DNA from: Bacteroidales bacterium
GTDB lineage: Bacteria > Bacteroidota > Bacteroidia > Bacteroidales > JAOZQN01
NCBI GenBank assembly: GCA_029938985.1
Contig: JAOZTW010000434.1
Coordinates: 1-5,033 of the forward strand
Length of the DNA: 5,033 nt
Direction of reading: 5' to 3'
Part shown: in pieces, positions 1 through 4,939 of the stretch
Layout of the letters: each line of letters opens with the position of its first letter
How positions within the stretch are numbered: position 1 is the stretch's first letter
Notes under the pieces: generated by a model
The model's database searches: none
What the model saw: the letters and a program-made list of their open reading frames with translations, nothing else
Told to the model about the DNA's origin: nothing
Translations under genes and position numbers: made by a program

Positions 1-20
1 TTTATTTTTTAAATACCGCA

Positions 21-91
21 GTTTACTTATTGTAAATGAGGATTTTTAAAATAATTAAAATAACGCTGTAATTTGCATTTATGAAAAATGC
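21..91 (+). repeat. Possible degenerate right half of the hairpin repeat family
   Basis: This stretch resembles the right half of the hairpin core found at 1000-1122. It has GTTTAC, a short spacer and GTAAATGAG followed by ATTTT (21-46), then an AACG-containing stretch, AATTTG, and ATGAAAAATGC (81-91). The intact copy has GTTTAC, CTTT, GTAAATGAG, TAACG, AAATTG and GTGAAAAACGCC in the same order. Small indels are needed to align them, so this is a diverged relative at best. The later ATG at 88 lies inside this repeat arm, which argues against using it as the start of the next gene. Confidence 0.35.
70..91 (+). repeat. 22-bp inverted repeat, left member (partner at 1504-1525)
   Basis: The 22 bases here are the exact reverse complement of 1504-1525. 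Each member is itself a small hairpin with GCATTT/AAATGC arms around a 5-base loop. The pair brackets the T9SS cargo gene and hairpin copy 1, about 1.4 kb apart. The sequence resembles the outer arm of the hairpin family (ATGAAAAATGC versus GTGAAAAACGCC), so both members may be pieces of a diverged subfamily. That link is an inference. Confidence 0.7.
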
Positions 92-123
92 AGAAAAAAA
101 TAAACATAATAAACATAATAATT

Positions 124-906
124 ATGAGCAAAACAATAATTACAATTTTAATTCTTTTTTTAGGATTTCAAACATTTAGCCAAGATATTAAAGAAGTGGT
201 TGCTTTTAAAAGCATTGGAAATGATGACAGGGAAATATTTTGCATAACAGACTCAGCTGTTTACAAGTATTCGTGGTATCTCGAATGGTATTGGTGGGCG
301 TTAGAAAACAATGGTTTAACTCGCCACAATGGCATTGTTCAAATTGATGATATAACCGCTTATGAAAACGAAGATGAAGATAGTAAAATATATGTAATTT
401 CAGATACTGCTGTGTTTAGATACGATTGGTATGCTCAAAGTTGGTGGAATTTAGAAAACACAGGTTTGTGTAGAATAAACGACACGGTTCAACTGAGTTC
501 AATAAATGCAATTATTGATAACGACGGAGATACAAGAGTTTATGCCGTTTCGTGTGGTCAAATATATTTATACGAATGGTATCAACAAAGTTGGTATCCA
601 TTGTCAAGTATTGAAATATCGGTTAAAGAAATTGATAGGCAAAAAATGAAAAATGAAATTGAAATTTTTCCCAATCCTGTTTCTGAAAACACAACTATAA
701 ATTATTCTATACCAGAAAATTATAATCAAGAAATAATGATTATTTTATATAATAACAAAGGAACGGAAGTAGAAAAATTTAATCAAGGTGTGCAAAAAGG
801 CGGAAATTATTCTTTTTCAATAAACTGTTCTAATATTGATGCTGGGTGCTATTATATTGAAATAACAGGAAAACAATTTAGAAAAACGGGTAGATTTATC
901 AAGTAA
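124..906 (+). CDS. Secreted protein with aromatic repeats and a T9SS type A sorting domain
   Basis: The product is about 260 residues and is predicted to be exported by Sec and then secreted or surface-attached by the type IX system. Residues 1-20 form a clean signal peptide (short polar start, hydrophobic TIITILILFLGF, then QTFSQ). I chose the ATG at 124 because the alternative at 88 adds an Asn/Ile-rich leader that spoils the signal peptide and starts inside a repeat arm. The mature region holds about two and a half repeats of roughly 50 residues (25-76, 77-126, 127-162). They share a DxAV[YF][KR]YxWY motif, then a second W pair, LENxGLxR and VQ. Residues 178-260 are a type A C-terminal sorting domain: IFPNPVSENTTINYSI, LYNNKG, GCYYIEI, and a GRFIK end. 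The repeats look like beta-rich blades, but I recognise no enzyme or named binding family, so the function is unknown. It is followed by a repeat-rich intergenic region and appears monocistronic. Confidence 0.88.
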   Translation: MSKTIITILILFLGFQTFSQDIKEVVAFKSIGNDDREIFCITDSAVYKYSWYLEWYWWALENNGLTRHNGIVQIDDITAYENEDEDSKIYVISDTAVFRYDWYAQSWWNLENTGLCRINDTVQLSSINAIIDNDGDTRVYAVSCGQIYLYEWYQQSWYPLSSIEISVKEIDRQKMKNEIEIFPNPVSENTTINYSIPENYNQEIMIILYNNKGTEVEKFNQGVQKGGNYSFSINCSNIDAGCYYIEITGKQFRKTGRFIK

Positions 907-913
907 GTAAGGA

Positions 914-961
914 GTAATACAATTATTAAATGGTTCGATAATATAACTACGTGTTTACAAA
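914..961 (+). repeat. Short degenerate octamer run (6 units) beside hairpin copy 1
   Basis: Six 8-base units can be read in register: GTAATACA, ATTATTAA, ATGGTTCG, ATAATATA, ACTACGTG, TTTACAAA. They align without gaps to the last six units of the long octamer run at 4720-4767, with 37 of 48 bases identical. This is either an unexpanded or a collapsed, decayed version of that run. It begins 8 bases after the stop codon of the T9SS cargo gene. Confidence 0.7.
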
Positions 962-1133
962 CCAATAGATTAAAGAAATACAATTGTGTAAAAACTTTTG
1001 GCGTTTTTCACGAGTATCAAGCTCAAGGCTTTTTTGAAATATTAGAATTAAAGTTTACCTTTGTAAATGAGCATTTTAATATTTCAAAAGTAACGAAGAA
1101 ATTGATACTCGTGAAAAACGCCTAATATTTGTA
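951..1133 (+). repeat. Hairpin repeat element, copy 1 (123-bp core at 1000-1122)
   Basis: The core is bounded by perfect 21-bp inverted arms at 1000-1020 and 1102-1122 (GGCGTTTTTCAC... and ...GTGAAAAACGCC). Inside is a second arm pair, 1032-1048 with 1073-1089 (16 of 17 paired, the mismatch being a possible G-U), then TTTAC/GTAAA at 1054-1058 and 1063-1067 around a CTTT loop. The whole core can fold as one long hairpin. The left flank (951-999, containing CCAATAGATTAAAGAAATAC) and the right flank (1123-1133) recur in the same orientation around copy 2 at 4757-4939, but the core there is inverted. It has no transposase and could be a MITE-like element, a REP-like palindrome or a small invertible cassette. 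An open frame runs across it but has no ATG and is not called as a gene. Confidence 0.9.
1033..1063 (+). promoter_or_regulatory. Promoter-like sequence inside hairpin copy 1, rightward
   Basis: TTTG at 1033-1036, a 19-base spacer and TACCTTTG at 1056-1063 match the Bacteroidota sigma factor consensus (TTTG, about 19-21 bases, TAnnTTTG). It lies wholly between the inverted arms. Transcription would start near 1070 and run into the gene-free convergent region, with no recognised downstream target. AT-rich DNA gives chance matches, and the TACCTTTG also forms part of the hairpin tip. Confidence 0.4.
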
Positions 1134-1267
1134 TCGCCAAAAGTGAAAAATTTTTGTTAATAATAAAATAAAAAAGCAAAATATTTGTTTTTTTCTTATT
1201 TTAAACAATTTTGTTGAAATTGCAATTTACAGATTAACAATTAATTATAGAACAAATTATTTTAAAA

Positions 1268-1356
1268 AAATCAGTGAAAATCCGTTGTATCTGTGTTATC
1301 TGTGTTTCTATTATTGCTATCTAAGTAACACAGATAACACTGATTTTCACGGATTT
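1268..1356. repeat. Long imperfect inverted repeat (CAGTGAAAATCCGT family)
   Basis: The left arm at 1268-1306 and the right arm at 1327-1356 are inverted copies of a motif of the form AAATCnGTGAAAATCnGT followed by GTTATCTGTGTT. The 12-base part GTTATCTGTGTT (1295-1306) pairs perfectly with 1327-1338. The 18-base part (1268-1285 with 1339-1356) pairs at 16 of 18 positions. The left arm has 9 extra bases (1286-1294) that would bulge. The right arm is followed by a T-run (1358-1364) and the left arm is preceded by an A-run, so the structure could end transcription from either side. A further AAAATCAGT sits at 1369-1377. From memory, similar motifs are common between genes in Bacteroidota. I see no link to the 123-bp hairpin family. 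Confidence 0.75.
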
Positions 1357-1495
1357 GTTTTTTTCAACAAAATCAGTTTGCAATTTATGAAAAAGGAAAA
1401 TTATTTGATATTTTTGTAATATATTTGATATTTTGTGTTGTCATTAATTGATGAAGAGAAAATTGATAACAACGAATTACCCGAAAATACTTTTG

Positions 1496-1537
1496 AAATA
1501 AGGGCATTTTTCATAAATGCAAATTATTGCCTTATTT
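1496..1537 (-). terminator. Stem-loop downstream of the transaldolase gene
   Basis: Read on the minus strand, AAATAAGG pairs with CCTTATTT (8 bp; plus-strand 1530-1537 with 1496-1503). An inner GCATTT/AAATGC hairpin lies between them, and a 9-base bulge sits on one side. It is about 70 bases past the transaldolase stop, where the leftward operon should end. There is no strong U-run after it and it overlaps the 22-bp repeat, so the terminator role is tentative. Confidence 0.35.
1504..1525 (-). repeat. 22-bp inverted repeat, right member (partner at 70-91)
   Basis: This is the exact reverse complement of 70-91. It begins GCATTTTTCATAAATGC, itself a 6-bp stem with a 5-base loop. It sits in the convergent gap and forms the inner hairpin of the stem-loop at 1496-1537. 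Its outer end resembles the GGCGTTTTTCAC arm of the hairpin family. Confidence 0.7.
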
Positions 1538-1606
1538 TAATTCTTTTAAAGAACTGAATTTTAAGGTGTAAACCAATTCTTAATTTTTAATTCCTAATTA
1601 AAGGTG

Positions 1607-2263
1607 CTATTCTTGACTTTTTTCGTAGTCTGATAAAAAAGTTTTTAAACCACTGTCAGTAAGTGGGTGTTTAAGCAATCCTTCAATAGCACTTAGTGGC
1701 GACGTTATCACATCTGCACCTACTTCTACGCATTGTATAATGTGTTGTGTATGCCTTATTGATGCTGCAAGTACTTGTGTTTCATATCCATAAAATCTAT
1801 ACATTTGTACAATTTTATAAACTAAATCTACCCCATCGGAAGCTATATCGTCTAATCTACCAATAAATGGCGACACATAAGTAGCTCCAGCTTTTGCTGC
1901 AAGTAGTGCTTGACCAGGCGAAAAAACCAAAGTGCAATTTGTTCTAATATTTTTGGCAGAAAAATATTTTATTGCCTTAATTCCTTCTTTTATCATAGGT
2001 ACTTTTACAGTAATTTGTGGGTGTAAAGCGGCAAGTATTTCGCCCTCTCTAATCATTCCTTCAAAATCTGTAGAAATAACTTCTGCACTAACATCTCCAT
2101 CTACTATTTCACAAATAGTTTTGTAATGATTAAAAATATTTTCTTCTCCTTTAATTCCTTCCTTTGCCATTAAAGATGGATTTGTAGTAACTCCATCTAA
2201 AACTCCAAGTGCTTGAGCTTCTTTAATTTGCTCAATATTAGCTGTATCTATAAAAAATTTCAT
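1607..2263 (-). CDS. tal: Transaldolase, short (TalC/FSA-like) type
   Basis: The 218-residue product is a complete single-domain alpha/beta-barrel aldolase of the short transaldolase/fructose-6-phosphate aldolase family (usually about 210-220 residues). It is cytoplasmic. The expected reaction transfers a dihydroxyacetone unit between sedoheptulose 7-phosphate and glyceraldehyde 3-phosphate in the non-oxidative pentose phosphate pathway. Visible motifs are FIDTAN (4-9, Asp6), GVTTNPSLMAKEG (24-36), VKVPM with the Schiff-base Lys at 87, TNCTLVFS (108-115), SPFIGRLDD (131-139), and LAASIR (165-170, phosphate side). Two positions favour transaldolase over fructose-6-phosphate aldolase: Glu61 in SAEV, where E. 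coli FSA has Gln59, and Phe133 in SPFIGR, where FSA has Tyr131. The gene follows the YqaE-like gene by 9 bp and is very likely co-transcribed with it. The ATG at 2263 gives the family's normal N-terminus. Confidence 0.95.
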   Translation of the reverse strand: MKFFIDTANIEQIKEAQALGVLDGVTTNPSLMAKEGIKGEENIFNHYKTICEIVDGDVSAEVISTDFEGMIREGEILAALHPQITVKVPMIKEGIKAIKYFSAKNIRTNCTLVFSPGQALLAAKAGATYVSPFIGRLDDIASDGVDLVYKIVQMYRFYGYETQVLAASIRHTQHIIQCVEVGADVITSPLSAIEGLLKHPLTDSGLKTFLSDYEKSQE

Positions 2264-2272
2264 ATAAAAATT

Positions 2273-2665
2273 CTAATTACCATTAACAACAATAAATGCA
2301 TAAATAATTCCAGGTATCCAAAAACAACATGTTAGTAGAAGGGCAATAACGGTTTTTGTAATATCCCAGTTAGTTGCTAATCCTACTGCAAGCCAAGGAA
2401 TTAAAATTGCAAGCACCAATAGTACAGTTTTTGATACTGTTGGTTTGTTTTTTTTAATTTTTTTGGTAATTTCACTTTTCTCTGTTACAACAGGACTATT
2501 TAATGAAGAGGTTTCTGAGCCTGATTTTGTGGTTGGATTTTCGGAAACAAGAATTTTTTGTGTAGCTCCTTTTGCTTCTTCGTTATGCGTTTCATTGGCA
2601 GAAAAACTCGACGTGCTTATCATCATTAATGAAAGGGCTACAATACTAAAAATAAACTTTTTCAT
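2273..2665 (-). CDS. YqaE/Pmp3-like membrane protein with N-terminal extension
   Basis: The product has 130 residues. Residues 1-23 are a signal peptide (MKKFIFSIVALSLMMISTSSFSA). Residues 24-78 are a polar, Ser/Thr/Glu/Lys-rich linker ending in a basic patch (KKIKKNK, 68-74). The C-terminal 50 residues match the YqaE/Pmp3 (UPF0057) pattern: a first membrane helix with ILIPWLAVGL (87-96), a short polar turn, and a second helix with IALLLTCCFWIPGIIYAFIVV (107-127). WIPGIIYA is the family signature, usually [WY]IPGIIHA. Pmp3 proteins are small proteolipids linked to membrane potential and salt or cold stress in yeast and plants. In bacteria the role is mostly unknown. Classical members are about 50-60 residues, so the cleavable leader and linker are extra. 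It is the first gene of a two-gene operon with the transaldolase, and no functional link between them is obvious. Confidence 0.85.
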   Translation of the reverse strand: MKKFIFSIVALSLMMISTSSFSANETHNEEAKGATQKILVSENPTTKSGSETSSLNSPVVTEKSEITKKIKKNKPTVSKTVLLVLAILIPWLAVGLATNWDITKTVIALLLTCCFWIPGIIYAFIVVNGN

Positions 2666-2766
2666 AATTTTTAAATGTTTGTATGCTTAAAATAATTTCT
2701 TAAAACTCAAATAATTAGAAAAATATTTATAAACATTGGTTAGTAAAAATAATCAATCTGAAAAAA

Positions 2767-2796
2767 CAAAGGTAAAATAAAAAACTAAATCAACAA
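2767..2796 (-). promoter_or_regulatory. Promoter of the yqaE-like/tal operon
   Basis: On the minus strand, TTG (2794-2796), a 19-base gap and TACCTTTG (2774-2767) fit the Bacteroidota consensus. The -7 box is identical to the one in the hairpin cores. It would give a 5' leader of roughly 95 bases before the ATG at 2665. Confidence 0.5.
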
Positions 2797-3014
2797 CTTT
2801 TTTGTGTTAAAATTTATAAATCCTGTAAATTAAAATTAAAATACAATCAATAATATTAGTTAATTATATTTGAGATTCTTTTATTTTTTAATCAAAAAAC
2901 CTTATTACTACAATTTTATATATTTTTCAAATAATAAAAAATTATATAATGACATAAATTTGGAAAAATGTTAATTATTTTAAAACAAAAAAAATATTAA
3001 TTACTTAAAGTATT

Positions 3015-3046
3015 TTTGCATCTTTTCATTATTAATATTACATTTG
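3015..3046 (+). promoter_or_regulatory. Promoter of the beta-propeller gene
   Basis: TTTG (3015-3018), a 20-base gap and TACATTTG (3039-3046) match both boxes of the Bacteroidota consensus with good spacing. Transcription would start near 3053, giving a leader of about 70-75 bases. It is the best-spaced pair upstream of this gene. Confidence 0.5.
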
Positions 3047-3126
3047 TGGTTTTAATTTGTAATAATTGTGCAGTTTACTATTTTTAACACAAACTTTTTC
3101 TATATATTCTAATTTTCAAACCAGCC

Positions 3127-4557
3127 ATGATAAAAAATAATAAAGAAAAATTCATTATTATTAGTTCAATATTTATATGTATAGTAATAGTTTTTTTTTG
3201 GATATTTTATAATCCAGTAAAAGACTTCACAATAAATATTCCAGGAATGGATAACAAACCAGACAGCATATCAAGTTTTGTTGAAGATGTGAAAATTGGT
3301 GAAAAATTTGTTCAACTTATCGAAAACAACTCGGAATTAACTGGTAAGTGGACACGTTTTAGAGGTGGAGATTTTGATAATATAGTGAAAGATAAAACAA
3401 AATTAATAGATAAATTTGGAAATGCTGGAGCAAAAATTCTTTGGTCGGTTAAGCTTGGAGAAGGACATTCGGCTCCTGCAATTTATAATGGAAAAGTTTA
3501 TATTCTTGATTATAAGGAAGAAGAGAAAGAAGATGCTCTGCGTTGTTTTGACTTTGTTACAGGAAATGAATTATGGCAAAGAAATTATAGTGTTCATGTA
3601 AAACGAAATCATGGCATGTCTCGAACCATGCCAGCGGTTACTGATAGTTTTATTGTTACCATTGGTCCCAAAGGGCATGTGATGTGTGCCAACCCTAATA
3701 ATGGTGATTTTATTTGGGGAGTAGATTTAATAAGAGATTATGAAGCTCAAATTCCTTTTTGGTACACAGGGCAATGTCCTATGATTGACAGCAATACAGC
3801 TGTTATTGCTCCTGCTGGCACATCTTTATTAATAGGAATAGATTGTGCATCAGGAAAAGTTGTTTGGGAAACACCTAATCCAGACAAATGGACAATGTCT
3901 CATTCTTCAATTATGCAAATGGAATTTGAAGGAAAAAAAATGTATGTTTATGCCGCCGTTGGAGGTATGTGCGGTGTGTCTGCTGAGGGTGATGATATTG
4001 GAAAAATATTATGGACTACAAAAGAGTTCTCGCCAACAGTTGTAGCACCTTCGCCAGTTGTTTTTGATGATGGAAGAATATTTATGACAGCAGGATATGG
4101 AGCTGGTGCAATAATGTTTCAATTAAAGAGGGAGAATGAAAAATATTCAGTTTCTGTTTTGCAAGAATACAAACCAAAAGACGGAATGGCTTGCGAACAA
4201 CAAACACCAATTGTATTTGATGGCCACATGTTTGCTATTTTACCAAAAGATGCCGGTTCGTTAAGAAATCAATTTGTTTGTTGCAAACCAGATGATTGTA
4301 AAAATATTTTGTGGACAAGCGGAAAAGCCAACAGATTTGGTTTGGGACCTTATGTATTGGCTGATGGCAAATTTTTTATCCTAAACGACGATGGTACTCT
4401 AACAATAGCTAAAGCAACAAGTTCAAAATTTGTGCTTTTAGATAAACTTAGAATTATTGAAGGACACGATGCTTGGGCTCCATTAGCAATTGCAGATGGA
4501 AAATTGTTGATGCGAGATTATAGAACTATGGTTTGTGTTGATATTAAACATAATTAA
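3127..4557 (+). CDS. Membrane-anchored PQQ-like beta-propeller protein
   Basis: The product has 476 residues. A basic N-terminus (KNNKEK) precedes one membrane helix (about 9-28), so the rest should face the periplasm. There is no lipobox. After a linker (30-72), WTRFRGGDFDNI (75-86) resembles the W-x-x-FRG entry motif of PQQ-propeller proteins. Then come blades of the form 'SAPAIYNGKVYILD ... FDFVTGNELW' (115-150). The recurring blade-end motif x-[IVL]-x-W occurs at Trp106, 150, 197, 247, 296 and 396, often after a TG/SGK turn. This pattern is typical of PQQ_2 repeats and of BamB-like proteins. I see no cytochrome c (CxxCH) motif, so an electron-transferring dehydrogenase is unlikely. A binding or scaffold role fits better, with ligand unknown. 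It is unusually cysteine-rich for an exported protein (for example CC at 385-386 and C391). It stands alone. The ATG at 3127 is chosen because it gives the anchor intact. Confidence 0.88.
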   Translation: MIKNNKEKFIIISSIFICIVIVFFWIFYNPVKDFTINIPGMDNKPDSISSFVEDVKIGEKFVQLIENNSELTGKWTRFRGGDFDNIVKDKTKLIDKFGNAGAKILWSVKLGEGHSAPAIYNGKVYILDYKEEEKEDALRCFDFVTGNELWQRNYSVHVKRNHGMSRTMPAVTDSFIVTIGPKGHVMCANPNNGDFIWGVDLIRDYEAQIPFWYTGQCPMIDSNTAVIAPAGTSLLIGIDCASGKVVWETPNPDKWTMSHSSIMQMEFEGKKMYVYAAVGGMCGVSAEGDDIGKILWTTKEFSPTVVAPSPVVFDDGRIFMTAGYGAGAIMFQLKRENEKYSVSVLQEYKPKDGMACEQQTPIVFDGHMFAILPKDAGSLRNQFVCCKPDDCKNILWTSGKANRFGLGPYVLADGKFFILNDDGTLTIAKATSSKFVLLDKLRIIEGHDAWAPLAIADGKLLMRDYRTMVCVDIKHN

Positions 4558-4560
4558 GGA

Positions 4561-4767
4561 ATTTTTCAATGATACAATTATACAATGGTTCAATGATACA
4601 ATTATAAATGGTTCAATGATACAAAGATACAATTATACAATGGTTCAATTATACAATGGTTCAATGATACAAAGATACAAAGATACAATGGTTCAATTAT
4701 ACAATGATACAATGGTTCAAAGATACAATTATACAATGGTTCAATTATATAATTATGTGATTATAAA
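4561..4767 (+). repeat. Octamer array, about 25 tandem 8-bp units
   Basis: From three bases after the propeller stop codon the sequence reads as consecutive 8-base units, nearly all drawn from four variants: ATGATACA, ATTATACA, AAGATACA and ATGGTTCA (consensus AWKRTWCA). The only length break is a 7-base unit at 4601-4607. The first unit (ATTTTTCA) and the last three (ATTATATA, ATTATGTG, ATTATAAA) are degenerate. The order of variants is irregular, though a 24-base super-unit of three octamers often recurs. Because 24 is divisible by 3, a repetitive open frame runs through it (MVQLYN-type repeats), which I treat as an artefact. Confidence 0.93.
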
Positions 4768-4939
4768 CCAATAGATTAAAGAAATACAAATGTGTAAAAA
4801 CTGTTGGCGTTTTTCACGAGTATCAATTTCTTCGTTACTTTTGAAATATTAAAATACTCATTTACAAAGGTAAACTTTAATTCTAATATTTCAAAAAAGC
4901 CATGAACTTGACACTCGTGAAAAACGCCAAATTTTTGTA
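4757..4939 (-). repeat. Hairpin repeat element, copy 2 (core 4806-4928, inverted)
   Basis: The 21-bp arms are 4806-4826 and 4908-4928, with one mismatch at 4912. TT/AA outside them extends the arms to 23 bp (4804-4930). The reverse complement of the core matches core 1 at 119 of 123 positions with no gaps. The flanks match copy 1 in the same orientation: 45 of 49 on the left and 9 of 11 on the right. Only the core is flipped. It lies downstream of the propeller gene and may also help end its transcript. A minus-strand frame through it (4958-4776) is the same shadow frame as in copy 1 and is not called as a gene. Confidence 0.9.
4865..4895 (-). promoter_or_regulatory. Promoter-like sequence inside hairpin copy 2, leftward
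   Basis: On the minus strand, TTTG (4895-4892), a 19-base gap and TACCTTTG (4872-4865) are identical in spacing and sequence to the copy in core 1, but point the other way. Transcripts would run into the octamer array and antisense to the end of the propeller gene. Confidence 0.4.

Larger units (their letters stand above)
1134..1606. other. Convergent intergenic region without a recognised gene
   Basis: This region lies between the ends of the T9SS cargo gene (+) and the transaldolase gene (-). Beyond the two stem-loops listed separately, it holds an imperfect direct repeat of ATTTGATATTTT with a period of about 23 bases near 1403-1435, and A/T-only linkers near 1574-1602. An open stretch from 1429 to 1551 (+) reads like protein in its first part (LIDEEKIDNNELPENTFEIR) but has no upstream ATG and runs into the 1504-1525 repeat. 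It may be a gene remnant, but I do not call it. Confidence 0.5.
2666..3126. other. Divergent promoter region
   Basis: This 461-base, very A/T-rich gap separates the leftward yqaE-like/tal operon from the rightward beta-propeller gene. One promoter-like pair faces each way (listed separately). Other isolated TAnnTTTG matches on the plus strand (2865-2872, 2955-2962, 3011-3018) lack a properly spaced TTTG. I see no small gene, RNA gene or riboswitch in it. Confidence 0.6.

Noticed and set aside
907..913. Shine-Dalgarno-like AAGGAG just after the T9SS gene
   Set aside because: No start codon follows at a suitable distance. It is probably chance.
1429..1554. Open stretch containing LIDEEKIDNNELPENTFEIR, perhaps a gene remnant
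   Set aside because: There is no in-frame ATG after the preceding stop, no promoter and no recognised family, and its second half is repeat sequence.
1932..2126. Rightward open frame inside the transaldolase gene
   Set aside because: It is an antisense shadow of a gene with clear catalytic motifs.
2445..2690. Rightward open frame opposite the YqaE-like gene
   Set aside because: It is antisense to a gene with a signal peptide and a recognisable Pmp3 signature. Its apparent hydrophobicity comes from reading the A/T-rich complement.
3416..4045. Two short rightward open frames (3416-3601 and 3845-4045) inside the propeller gene
   Set aside because: They are out-of-frame readings of a gene with consistent beta-propeller motifs throughout.
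4561..4767. CRISPR array
   Set aside because: The units are 8 bases, contiguous and without unique spacers.
4535..4774. Rightward open frame of about 79 codons through the octamer array
   Set aside because: Its protein is just the 24-base repeat translated (MVQLYN-type units). It starts inside the propeller gene and has no coding signature.
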